Assembly: GCA_034678415.1 (NCBI GenBank)
Contig: JAXDBV010000256.1
Location: 1-10,327 of the forward strand
Direction: 5' to 3'
DNA: 10,327 nucleotides
Origin: JAXDBV01 sp034678415
GTDB lineage: Bacteria > Bacteroidota > Bacteroidia > Bacteroidales > VadinHA17
The notes under the pieces are model-generated. The model was not told where the DNA came from. It searched no databases and saw only the letters and a program-made list of their open reading frames with translations. Below, one piece after another: positions 1 to 7,070 of this stretch. The position numbers and the translations under genes are program-made. The first letter of the stretch is position 1, and each line of letters begins with the position of its first letter.

Positions 1-246
1 GTGCAAGGATTCTGCTCGGAAACAGCCGGAGCCATCATTATTATTATTAGTTCCCTGGGCGGTATCCCCCTCAGCACTACCCATACCATCACCGGCTCCA
101 TCATCGGTGTGGTGATGACCAAAAGAATGTCAGCCATACGCTGGAGCATAGCCACCAATATTGTGATTGCCTGGGTAATCACAATCCCATCCACCATGAT
201 CCTCGGCGGGAGTATCTATTATCTGATCTCGTTATTCGTAAAATAG
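1..246 (+). CDS. PiT-family inorganic phosphate permease, C-terminal fragment
   Basis: This is the last 81 codons of a gene that begins before the window; the GTG at position 1 is simply the first codon visible, not a believable start. The protein is an inner-membrane inorganic phosphate transporter of the PiT/PHO4 family, which imports phosphate or metal-phosphate with a coupled cation. The diagnostic part is the segment GGIPLSTTHTITGSIIG at residues 20-36, which matches the family's conserved G-x-P-x-S-T-T-H motif in the C-terminal repeat. It is preceded by a hydrophobic helix (AGAIIIIISSL) and followed by a final hydrophobic helix (about residues 48-78) ending in SLFVK, a normal C-terminus for the family. 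The gene ends at TAG 244-246 and converges on the hemolysin III-like gene 45 bases away; no clear hairpin terminator is visible in that gap. The family call is firm; the substrate is inferred from the family. Confidence 0.88.
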   Translation: MQGFCSETAGAIIIIISSLGGIPLSTTHTITGSIIGVVMTKRMSAIRWSIATNIVIAWVITIPSTMILGGSIYYLISLFVK

Positions 247-291
247 TGTTGCAAACGGACAAGTGTATACCGCTTATAGAATCGTGGACCT

Positions 292-960
292 TCAGCGGGA
301 AGGTATGATGTAAAAAAAGATGGCAAACCAGTGGCAGATACTCCCGGCAATCACCAGGATATGCCATACCAGATGATGAAAGCGGAACCGGGCTACGCGG
401 TAGAAAAATATTCCGACCGTATAACATATACCTCCGATGAGAATCCAGAGAAAACCCATCAGGGGGAAGGTCTTTACTATCGGGACAATGGCAATAACCA
501 GAAGCCAGCCCATGAATGCATAGAGCAGGATGAACAGGAAATTCACACCCTGTCCTGTTTTTCCTATATGGCTGAACTTTAATACAATACCTGTCACGGC
601 CAGTGTCCATTCTATTCCGAACATAGTCCATCCCAAAGCACCCCTGAGAGCCACCAGTGTGAGAGGTGTATATGTTCCGGCAATAAGTAAAAAAATGGCT
701 ATATGGTCGAGTTGAAAAAAGAATTCCTTGCTTCTGCCGGGTTTGAGCCAGTGAGCAATCGTTGATGCCAGGTAAGTAAGGATCATCGTTGCCCCGAAAA
801 CCGATGTGCTTACAACGTGCCAGGCATTGCCGCGAACAGCCGAAAAAACCGACATCAGAACAAGGCCGGCCGTGGCCAGCACAGCACCGGAAAGATGCGA
901 CACGGCATTGGCCATTTCCTCCGCCCCTGGGAACCGGTGATCATCCGACTCTGTCTTCAT
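292..960 (-). CDS. Hemolysin III / PAQR-family seven-helix membrane protein
   Basis: This is an integral membrane protein of the hemolysin III (YqfA/TrhA) branch of the PAQR/CREST superfamily, 222 aa from the ATG at 960, the usual length for the family. About seven hydrophobic helices are visible. Conserved landmarks are E14...N18..SH22 in the first helix, S66-x3-H70, L-D85-H86, G95-TYTP, and the C-terminal H196-x3-H200 followed by H210-W. In the superfamily the S-x3-H, D and H-x3-H residues form a metal site, so a hydrolase-like or lipid-related activity is possible; real haemolytic activity is not implied. In-frame codons continue upstream to a TTG at 978, but that TTG lies inside a promoter-like box (976-983), so the ATG at 960 is preferred. 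The upstream spacer is extremely AT-rich. The gene is transcribed in the same direction as the histidine kinase, with 175 bases between them. Confidence 0.9.
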   Translation of the reverse strand: MKTESDDHRFPGAEEMANAVSHLSGAVLATAGLVLMSVFSAVRGNAWHVVSTSVFGATMILTYLASTIAHWLKPGRSKEFFFQLDHIAIFLLIAGTYTPLTLVALRGALGWTMFGIEWTLAVTGIVLKFSHIGKTGQGVNFLFILLYAFMGWLLVIAIVPIVKTFPLMGFLWILIGGICYTVGIFFYRVARFRFHHLVWHILVIAGSICHWFAIFFYIIPSR

Positions 961-975
961 GTTGTTTATAAAACA

Positions 976-983
976 CAAAAATA
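976..983 (-). promoter_or_regulatory. Candidate -7 promoter box for the hemolysin III-like gene
   Basis: Read on the minus strand this is TATTTTTG, a perfect match to the Bacteroidota -7 consensus TAnnTTTG. It ends 15 bases before the ATG at 960, leaving a very short leader. No convincing TTTG -33 box was found 19-21 bases further upstream, and the surrounding sequence is almost all A and T, so a chance match is possible. Confidence 0.35.
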
Positions 984-1101
984 AATTAATAATATTTAAT
1001 TGATAATTAATAATAATATATTTATATTTAATATATTAAATATAATAATTAATATATTTAAATTATTAATTAATATTATTTAATATGTTTTAAAATATTA
1101 A
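979..1101. repeat. Extreme AT-rich spacer with perfect palindrome
   Basis: In these 123 bases only two are G or C (about positions 1002 and 1087). The stretch holds a perfect 24-base palindrome at 1022-1045 (each arm TTATATTTAATA or its complement), a second perfect 12-base palindrome at 1064-1075, and an AATAATT / AATTATT inverted pair at 1044-1050 and 1061-1067. It lies between the 3' end of the histidine kinase gene and the start of the hemolysin III-like gene, both leftward. It could be a promoter-associated, easily melted or nucleoid-protein-binding segment, or contribute to ending kinase transcription. The rest of the spacer up to 1135 shows no gene or terminator. Confidence 0.75.
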
Positions 1102-1135
1102 CACCAATCACTAAATAATACAACTCAACAGGTAC

Positions 1136-3187
1136 CTATACAGTATTGACCGGAAGGGTAAACCAGAAGGTACTACCGTTTCCTGGTTTTGAAATGACGC
1201 CTATTTTGCCGGAGTGGGCCTCAACCGCCATCTTACAGAATGCCAGCCCAAGGCCGGTAGACTTTTTCGTGGTTGATTCGGTCACCTGACCGTATTTTTC
1301 AAAGATTACGGTATGGAACTTCTCAGGGATACCTGGTCCGTTGTCCTTCACACTCACTCTTATCTCCCTGTTGTTTTTCTCCATGAGCTCAATGGCAACG
1401 GTACCTCCCTCCGGTACATACTTCACTGCATTTTGCAGGAGGTTGACGAAGACCCTTTCGATCATATAGGGATCATACGTGGTCAACGTGGATGAAGGGA
1501 GGTTGTTGAACATACTGATTTTCTTCTGTTTTGACAGGAAAGAAACCTGCATGACGGCCTCCTGTGCAGAGAGATTCAGGTCGTGTTCTTCTGGCTTCAG
1601 CCTGACAACAGCATCCTCGAACTTCTGTATCTCTACAATATTCTGTACAAGGTTCATCAGCTGGTTGCCCGCACATCGTGCCAGCATAATATGTTCGGCT
1701 GACGCGTTTTCATCGAGAGTAATGATGGCTCCAAGGGGGTTTTTCATATCATGGACCGCCAGGTTGACCATATTTTCCTTGAACTGTCCCAGCTCGATCT
1801 GATGCCGTACGGCAATCCTCAGCTCTTCCGTCTGCACCTCAAGAAGCTTTTTCTGGTTCTCGGTAACCATGGTTCTCTCCAGCACTTTTTCTTCCAGCTG
1901 GTGGCTGTATTCCTCTATCTCCGCTTTCAGGACAGTGGCCTCTTCAAGGGCGTGGGTAAATTTCCCTGACAGTCCAAAGGAAATAGTGAATATAAGCACC
2001 AGCAATGTGAAGGGGAGCAGATACCCTGTATGGATCATCTGGTTGTAGAACAGGAATTCATTGACGGCGCCTATACCAAAAAACAAAATACCCAGCATAA
2101 TGAAAATAGCATGCTTCTCCTTTTTCTTTAATACCCGGTGCATGAAGTTAACCGAATATATGATTGCAATAAGGACAAAAGGTTGCACGATGATAGCGAT
2201 GTAGGTATACACCGATGCCGGGAACAATATGATGATCAGCGACATTATACCGGCGATAACGATAGCCGTATACGTAGCTGTTTTTCTCTCATATGCCGGA
2301 TAGGCCGTATGGAGGAAGAAAATAAAGAACGCGGCCGGGAGCACAACTGAAAGGTATTCCAGGCGGGTGGCAATATACCAGCTCATACCGGGTATCATAT
2401 CCAGGAGGAGCTTCTCTCCCGAGAGCATCAGCCTGAGTGCCACCAGCAGGTTGATGATGGCAAAGTGAAGGTTTGATTTGTCGGACGGACGAAAGAAGAA
2501 CAGTCCCAGGTGAAAAAAGAAGGTCAGAAGGATGAAACCCAGGGCGAAGGTTTCGGTGGCCACCGAGCTTGTCTTGTACTTAATAATTTCATCGGCTTCC
2601 CCGAAGAGCATAATATCCTCAGGTCCCCCTTTCCGGTGATGGAAGTTGGACACCTGGACAACCAGGTTCACTTTCCCGTCGATGGTACTGAAATACAGTT
2701 CATTGCGTTTCCATCCGGGAACCATTTGCTTCCTGCTTTCCCCGACGATACCGGATCCCACCTCTCTGTTATTGGCCCACAGGCGGTAGGCACAATCAAA
2801 TTCCTTAATCTTAATGGCATACATACCCGGTGAAGGGGAATCGATACACAACCGGAAGGTGGCATAGCCGTTCCCGTCCAGCTTCTCACCATTCACCCTG
2901 TACCCGTTCCACAATCCCGGCAGCCGCATATAACCGGTCATGACCGGCACCAGAGAATCAAAATCCGCAGGGGTGTAGAGTGAAGACCAGTAAAACTCGT
3001 ATTCACCCTTCAGGGGAACGATCTTTCCGTCCGGGTCCATCCCGGTCAGGTCAAGCACACCTTTTTCAGCAGAGCGGTCATGGCTGAACCTGACCTTCTC
3101 AAATGTCAAGGCTTTGTAAACAACGAATCCTGCAGCGAGGGAGATGAGTACAATGTAATAATACAAAGCCAGGATATTCTTGCGCAT
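1136..3187 (-). CDS. 7TMR-DISM-type membrane sensor histidine kinase
   Basis: This is an inner-membrane sensor kinase that autophosphorylates a histidine and passes the phosphate to a response regulator. Numbered from the longer possible start (ATG 3248-3250, 704 aa), the order is: an N-terminal signal anchor (about 26-48), an extracytoplasmic jelly-roll sensor resembling 7TMR-DISMED2 (about 65-220, with the GNGYATFRL segment), seven hydrophobic helices (about 230-428), a coiled coil (about 432-490), the HisKA dimerisation helix with H500 in HDMKNPLG, and a HATPase_c domain. The latter shows the N box NLLQN (603-607), G1 box D636-NGPGI and G2 box GLGLA (666-670). All catalytic motifs are intact. 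I prefer the internal ATG at 3185-3187 (683 aa), because the signal anchor then begins normally (MRKNILALYYY) and a TATCTTTA promoter-like box lies between the two starts. No response regulator is adjacent, so it appears to be an orphan. The sensed signal is unknown, probably a small ligand or carbohydrate. Confidence 0.92.
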   Translation of the reverse strand: MRKNILALYYYIVLISLAAGFVVYKALTFEKVRFSHDRSAEKGVLDLTGMDPDGKIVPLKGEYEFYWSSLYTPADFDSLVPVMTGYMRLPGLWNGYRVNGEKLDGNGYATFRLCIDSPSPGMYAIKIKEFDCAYRLWANNREVGSGIVGESRKQMVPGWKRNELYFSTIDGKVNLVVQVSNFHHRKGGPEDIMLFGEADEIIKYKTSSVATETFALGFILLTFFFHLGLFFFRPSDKSNLHFAIINLLVALRLMLSGEKLLLDMIPGMSWYIATRLEYLSVVLPAAFFIFFLHTAYPAYERKTATYTAIVIAGIMSLIIILFPASVYTYIAIIVQPFVLIAIIYSVNFMHRVLKKKEKHAIFIMLGILFFGIGAVNEFLFYNQMIHTGYLLPFTLLVLIFTISFGLSGKFTHALEEATVLKAEIEEYSHQLEEKVLERTMVTENQKKLLEVQTEELRIAVRHQIELGQFKENMVNLAVHDMKNPLGAIITLDENASAEHIMLARCAGNQLMNLVQNIVEIQKFEDAVVRLKPEEHDLNLSAQEAVMQVSFLSKQKKISMFNNLPSSTLTTYDPYMIERVFVNLLQNAVKYVPEGGTVAIELMEKNNREIRVSVKDNGPGIPEKFHTVIFEKYGQVTESTTKKSTGLGLAFCKMAVEAHSGKIGVISKPGNGSTFWFTLPVNTV

Positions 3188-3216
3188 ATCAATAAGAATG
3201 CATGCATACAGCCGGG

Positions 3217-3224
3217 TAAAGATA
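3217..3224 (-). promoter_or_regulatory. Weak candidate -7 box for the histidine kinase gene
   Basis: On the minus strand this reads TATCTTTA, seven bases off from none but the last of the TAnnTTTG consensus (final G is A). If used, transcription would start around 3210 and only the shorter kinase start (3187) would be translated. A second weak box, TAAATTTC at 3288-3295, could serve the longer start. Neither has a well-placed -33 TTTG. Confidence 0.2.
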
Positions 3225-3298
3225 TAATAAATACAACCAAAATTCCTCATTTATCGTTTAATAGTTGGACAGATGGCCTAAAACACTGAAATTTATTA

Positions 3299-3329
3299 TT
3301 GATAATTTTAATTGATTTTACTTACTTTG
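3299..3329 (+). promoter_or_regulatory. Candidate promoter for the small membrane protein gene
   Basis: A TTG (3299-3301) and a TTACTTTG (3322-3329) are separated by 20 bases, close to the Bacteroidota pattern TTTG, 19-21 bases, TAnnTTTG; the -7 box misses the consensus A at its second position. The predicted start of transcription (about 3336-3338) lies about 14 bases before the GTG at 3351. This is the divergent region shared with the histidine kinase gene. Confidence 0.4.
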
Positions 3330-3350
3330 ACACCGCAAGAAAGTATAACA

Positions 3351-3611
3351 GTGAGATACAAGAATTTATATGAGCGCGTTATGACTGTTTTCGGAGGAGT
3401 CATGGTTTTTTTCTACCTTGGTCTGGGATTTTATCTCATATTCTCTCCCCTGTTCAGCCAGTACGATAAATTTATCCGAATTGTGTTAGGATCTACCTTG
3501 ATACTATACGGCATTGCCAGGGCTTTCAGGACAGTGCAAAAAGTGAAGGAAGAATTTTTTTCTGATGAGGAACCAGAGGATGATAATACCCGCAAACGCC
3601 TGTTTTTATAG
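3351..3611 (+). CDS. Small two-helix membrane protein with acidic tail
   Basis: This 86-residue protein is not recognised as a named family. It has a basic start (MRYKNLYERV), a first hydrophobic helix (about 10-32, rich in Gly, Phe and Tyr), a short loop (about 33-40), a second helix (about 41-57) and a charged C-terminal tail with a strongly acidic cluster (EEFFSDEEPEDD, about 67-78) ending RKRLFL. Positive charges at both helix borders (RYKNLYER and RAFRTVQKVK) suggest that both ends sit in the cytoplasm. The frame stays open upstream to a TTG at 3312, but that codon falls inside the candidate promoter. GTG 3351 is therefore preferred, with ATG 3381 as a shorter alternative. It lies 180 bases upstream of the PstS-like gene on the same strand, so a link to the PstS/TPR/TonB block is possible but unproven. 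Confidence 0.7.
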   Translation: MRYKNLYERVMTVFGGVMVFFYLGLGFYLIFSPLFSQYDKFIRIVLGSTLILYGIARAFRTVQKVKEEFFSDEEPEDDNTRKRLFL

Positions 3612-3791
3612 GAGAAAGCAGTGTTAATAAATGTTAACATTTCACATTCCGAGGCATCCATGGAATCATTTTTGACATCTTATAGTAAAAGGCTATGGGA
3701 AAAAGGTGGAAAATTATCGTAAAGAACAGGCAGTCAATTGATCAAAAATTTGTATAATTACAAATTTTAAAAAGCGTTAATATAGCAGGAA
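3612..3791 (+). other. Intergenic region before the PstS-like gene
   Basis: No convincing gene is visible in these 180 bases. A 20-codon reading frame at 3660-3722 (MESFLTSYSK...) has no ribosome site and no recognisable similarity. The notable element is the inverted repeat at 3745-3768, listed separately. No perfect TTTG / TAnnTTTG promoter was found, so the PstS-like gene may be read through from the small membrane protein gene or from an unrecognised promoter. Confidence 0.5.
3745..3768. repeat. Perfect 10-bp inverted repeat, candidate operator
   Basis: The arms are AAAATTTGTA (3745-3754) and TACAAATTTT (3759-3768), a perfect 10-base-pair inverted repeat around a 4-base centre (TAAT). 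It ends 23 bases before the ATG of the PstS-like gene. It is not followed by a T run, so it does not look like an intrinsic terminator. The size and symmetry suit a site for a dimeric regulator, and a TATAAT sits at its centre (3753-3758). The regulator is unknown. Confidence 0.45.
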
Positions 3792-4748
3792 ATGAGGAAT
3801 AGATTGCATAATGTGAAAGATCGGCAGGGCTTGCTTATGATGGGATTGCTTGTGCTGATTCTCGCTTCGTGCTCCGGCAGGCAAAAACCCTTGAATGAGA
3901 CCCCCACACGCGGGGATATCGTGATCAGTGTGGATGAATCGTTCCAGCCTCTGATCGATGCCGAGATAAACGCCTTTACCGGTTTATACAGGAACGCAAC
4001 GATAACTCCTGTATACAAACCTGAATATGATGTTTTAATTGATTTTTTAAGGGATTGTGTTCAGGTGGCGGTTACCAGTACCTTACTGACCGATGACCAG
4101 GTTGCATACCTGCTCGATCAACAGATCATCGTCAAATCGGTGGCTGTGGCTCATGATGCCCTGGCACTGATCGTGAACAGACGCAACCCGGATTCCCTCC
4201 TCACCTATGAAAATGTCAGGGATATCTTTCTGGGAAAAATAACCCGATGGAACCAGGTCAATCCTTCTTCCAGGCTGGGGGATATAAAGGTTGTCTTTGA
4301 CAACACAAAATCAGGAAATGTGAGGTATTTCAAGGAAAAATTTGAGATCGACACAACCCTGCCAGCAAATTTCTATGCCCTGAACAATAACGAGGAAGTG
4401 ATCAATTATATTTCAACTGATCCTGACGGACTGGGAATCATTAGCGTCAACTGGATCAGTGACAAGGATGATTCAACCAGCATGAGCTTCATTACCAAAA
4501 TAAAAGTCGTTGCCGTATCGTTACCCTTCCTGGATGACAGTTTTGCATATCCCCTCCAAGGTTCCATATATGAGCGGTCATACCCTTTCACACGGGATGT
4601 CTATATTATGTCGAGGGAAACATTTCTCGGGCTGGGCAGGGGATTCATGCAGTGGGTAGCAGCCGACCAGGGACAAAGGATTGTATTGAAGTCGGGACTG
4701 GTACCTGCCACCATGCCCGTCAGGCTCATTGAAGTAAAAAGTCATTAA
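3792..4748 (+). CDS. PstS-like periplasmic substrate-binding lipoprotein
   Basis: This 318-residue protein belongs to the PstS-like (PBP superfamily) type II periplasmic-binding proteins. The N-terminus is a lipoprotein signal: a basic segment, a hydrophobic stretch GLLMMGLLVLIL and the lipobox LASC with lipidated C27, so the mature protein is anchored in a membrane facing the periplasm. PstS-type landmarks follow: DALALIVN (122-129), LTYENVRDIFLGKITRWNQ (about 137-155), the ligand-loop region DNTKSGN (170-176), DGLGIIS (212-218) and the C-terminal YPFTRDVYIM...GQRIVLKSGLVP (about 264-305). The usual phosphate loop has an Arg four residues before SG and a Thr after it. Here these are D170 and N176, and the first loop is DESFQPL without the usual Ser/Thr, so phosphate may not be the ligand. 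No PstC, PstA or PstB is nearby; instead the TPR/ExbBD/TonB genes follow, the TPR gene after 28 bases. AGGA lies almost against the ATG. Confidence 0.85.
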   Translation: MRNRLHNVKDRQGLLMMGLLVLILASCSGRQKPLNETPTRGDIVISVDESFQPLIDAEINAFTGLYRNATITPVYKPEYDVLIDFLRDCVQVAVTSTLLTDDQVAYLLDQQIIVKSVAVAHDALALIVNRRNPDSLLTYENVRDIFLGKITRWNQVNPSSRLGDIKVVFDNTKSGNVRYFKEKFEIDTTLPANFYALNNNEEVINYISTDPDGLGIISVNWISDKDDSTSMSFITKIKVVAVSLPFLDDSFAYPLQGSIYERSYPFTRDVYIMSRETFLGLGRGFMQWVAADQGQRIVLKSGLVPATMPVRLIEVKSH

Positions 4749-4776
4749 GTGTCTCAAATAAAATATTAAATGCGCT

Positions 4777-7020
4777 ATGAAAAAAGGTAAGTTAAAAATG
4801 ATGCTGGTCCTGAGCGGACTGATAGGTGTGGCCATGATGAGCGATCTGAATGCTCAGGATTTGCAGACAGCTATCCAGTATACCAAGAGTGAGCAGTACG
4901 ACCTGGCCGAAACGGCATTCCAGCAATTGCTGCAGAAGGAACCCAGTAACAGCAATGCATATTTCTTCTATGGCGAAAATGTCCTGCTGAACTTCTTCTC
5001 CGATACCATCTCCAACTCCCTTAAAGTATCAACAGACCAGGCACGGGATCTTTATAACAAAGGTATTCAGGCGGAGCCTAATAATCCGCTCAATTATGTT
5101 GGCCTTGCAAAAGTAGCTTTCTACCTTGGAGACGACCAGAAGGCACAGGAGTACAGGATGAAAGCCAAAAGTCTGTTACCGGCTTACAAAAAAGTGAAAA
5201 AGATCGCGAATCCGAAGAACTATGCCTATACCCTGGCCAAGATCGCTGAATCCTGTATCCGTTTTGAAAGGGTGGATACCTCGCTGGCCATGCCGTTTCT
5301 GAGAGAAGCATTGAAGATTGACAAGAGGAATCCTGATGTTTATATTATAGCCGGTGATATTTACATATTGGTGAACGATGGTTCACAGGCCATCAGGAAT
5401 TACAACCTGGCTCAGGACAATGATCCGACCTCACCCACTGCTAATATGAAGATCGCCAGTATATACGTGAAAGGGCGCAACCTGATGGCAGCTATCCCCT
5501 TCTATGAAAAAGCCATCAGCCTGAATGCAAACTATGCACCGGCTTACCGGGAACTGGGACAGCTATATGCGTCCGCCGCCCGGTTTGATGAGTCAAAGGA
5601 ATACTTCCGTAAATACCTGGAACTCAGCAAGGGAAATATTCCCGCGCAGATCAGGTACGTAACATCCCTGTTCTATGCTAGAGAGTACGATGAGGTGGTG
5701 AGAAATGTGGAAGAGATTTTCAAGATCGACCAGTCGAGAGCATACCTGAATCGTATTGCAGCATATTCCTGTTTTGAAAAGGAAAATCCTGATCTTGATG
5801 CTGCCCTGAGGTACATGGAAACCTTTTTCTCCAGTTCACCTGAACGTATTATTAAGAAGGACTACCTGTACCTGTCAAAGATACTTCTCAGGAGGAATCT
5901 TGATTATTCAAGGATGCTGCAGGACACCATCCGGTATAACCGCGAGCTGGTTACAGCCATGAAGAACTATTCTGCCGCCTCATCGGGCAGTGCAGCCAAA
6001 GCCCGATACAAGGCCAACATTGACACGCTGAACCAACGGCTTTCCAGGCTGAGCACCAGGATAAGCCAGGCTGATGCCGAGATCGACAGAGCATTCCAGG
6101 AATACGAAAAAGCGCTTGAATTTGATCCGAATGACAAGACACTGCTGGCAGAAATTTCGCAGAACGCTTATGCTTACAGAAGATACGAGCTGGCTGCAAC
6201 AACCGGCGAAAAGCTGCTCGATCTGGGCAGAAACAGCGCCAACGACTATATGCAGATCGGACGGGCTTATTACCAGGCAAAAAACTACAAGAAAGCCGAG
6301 GAGATCTTCACCACTGTTACCCAGAAATTCCCGGATAATTTACAAGCATACGTGATGATTGCACGTACCTATTCACAGAGGGATCCTGATACAAAAACAG
6401 GCATCGCGCGCCCAAAATTTGAATTGTTGCTGAACAAGGCCGCCGCTGACTCAGTAAAAAATGCCGAAGAGATGATGGAAGCATTTGGCTACCTCGCATA
6501 TTACTACCTGAGCAAGGAGAACTATACCAAGGCAGGCGCTTACTATGACAGGATGATCAATCTCACCCCCGACAATAAGGAATACCAGGCCAGGGGTTAC
6601 CTGGGCAAGGCAAATGTCTCCCTCAGAATGATTGAACTGGTGAAGGAAGCCGATGAAAAGCTGCCATACCTTGAAAGATCGCTCAGCTATTACGACAAGG
6701 TGCTTGAACTTGATCCTACCAACCAGTCGGCAAAATCGTCGATCCAGTATGTGAGTGGACTTGAAAAGAGGATCAGGGGAATGATCGTTCCTAATGAAAT
6801 CAGGGGTGTGATAAAGAACCGGGCTGGTGAACCCCTGTCGGGAGCCTCCGTCCGCGTAAAGGACACCGCCGCCGAAACCCTTACAAATGCAGCCGGTGCG
6901 TTTAAGTTCCAGATCCCGAAAAGCTCTGAAATCCTGATATTCAGTGCCAGAGGATACCAGGCAAAAGAAATTCCGGTATCCAAAAAAACGAAGGTGTATA
7001 ATGTGGTACTGGACCAGTAA
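4777..7020 (+). CDS. Secreted TPR-repeat protein with C-terminal carboxypeptidase-regulatory-like domain
   Basis: This 747-residue protein is exported: it starts with a Sec signal peptide (MKKGKLKMMLVLSGLIGVAMM) with likely cleavage at LNA26|Q27. Most of the rest is tetratricopeptide-type helical repeats. Clear TPR units are seen near DLAETAFQQLLQKEPSNSNA (about 42-61), AIRNYNLAQDNDPTSPTAN (about 205-223), AIPFYEKAISLNANYAPAY, AFQEYEKALEFDPND (about 437-451), AEEIFTTVTQKFPDN and SYYDKVLELDPTN. A charged, coiled-coil-like stretch (about 389-440) interrupts the repeats. The last 73 residues (675-747) form a beta-sandwich resembling CarboxypepD_reg-like domains (IRGVIKNRAGEPLSGASVRV ... TNAAGAFKFQIP ... 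RGYQAKEI). TPR arrays bind proteins, so a periplasmic scaffold role is inferred. It follows the PstS-like gene by 28 bases; 123 bases with a promoter separate it from exbB. The architecture is clear, the precise role unknown. Confidence 0.88.
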   Translation: MKKGKLKMMLVLSGLIGVAMMSDLNAQDLQTAIQYTKSEQYDLAETAFQQLLQKEPSNSNAYFFYGENVLLNFFSDTISNSLKVSTDQARDLYNKGIQAEPNNPLNYVGLAKVAFYLGDDQKAQEYRMKAKSLLPAYKKVKKIANPKNYAYTLAKIAESCIRFERVDTSLAMPFLREALKIDKRNPDVYIIAGDIYILVNDGSQAIRNYNLAQDNDPTSPTANMKIASIYVKGRNLMAAIPFYEKAISLNANYAPAYRELGQLYASAARFDESKEYFRKYLELSKGNIPAQIRYVTSLFYAREYDEVVRNVEEIFKIDQSRAYLNRIAAYSCFEKENPDLDAALRYMETFFSSSPERIIKKDYLYLSKILLRRNLDYSRMLQDTIRYNRELVTAMKNYSAASSGSAAKARYKANIDTLNQRLSRLSTRISQADAEIDRAFQEYEKALEFDPNDKTLLAEISQNAYAYRRYELAATTGEKLLDLGRNSANDYMQIGRAYYQAKNYKKAEEIFTTVTQKFPDNLQAYVMIARTYSQRDPDTKTGIARPKFELLLNKAAADSVKNAEEMMEAFGYLAYYYLSKENYTKAGAYYDRMINLTPDNKEYQARGYLGKANVSLRMIELVKEADEKLPYLERSLSYYDKVLELDPTNQSAKSSIQYVSGLEKRIRGMIVPNEIRGVIKNRAGEPLSGASVRVKDTAAETLTNAAGAFKFQIPKSSEILIFSARGYQAKEIPVSKKTKVYNVVLDQ

Positions 7021-7070
7021 TTAAGAATGATTCTAAGTATTTATGTTATACAATATTATTTGCGTTACAG

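Noticed and set aside
1..3. GTG as the start codon of the phosphate permease
   Set aside because: The protein would be an 81-residue piece beginning in the middle of a conserved transporter half; it is a truncated gene at the window edge.
179..631. 150-codon leftward reading frame overlapping the permease and hemolysin III-like genes
   Set aside because: It overlaps two well-recognised genes in another frame, and its Cys/Pro/His/Arg-rich composition resembles no protein family.
961..978. TTG start at 978 for the hemolysin III-like gene
   Set aside because: It lies within the promoter-like box and adds only MCFINN; the ATG at 960 gives a standard family N-terminus.
979..1101. AT-rich segment as a replication origin
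   Set aside because: No DnaA-box cluster or dnaA/parAB-type neighbours are visible; AT-richness alone is insufficient.
3312..3350. TTG start at 3312 for the small membrane protein
   Set aside because: It would lie between the candidate -33 and -7 boxes; GTG 3351 fits the predicted transcript start and gives a natural N-terminus.
3672..3699. TTGACA / TATGGG as a sigma-70-type promoter
   Set aside because: Bacteroidota housekeeping promoters use TTTG / TAnnTTTG; the -10 match is poor and spacing is 16, so it is likely chance.
3660..3722. 20-codon reading frame MESFLTSYSK... in the spacer
   Set aside because: Very short, with no ribosome site, promoter or similarity; chance occurrence is the simplest explanation.
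7024..7034. AGAAT-G-ATTCT hairpin after the TPR gene as a terminator
   Set aside because: The stem is five base pairs with a one-base loop and no T run; it cannot form a stable terminator.
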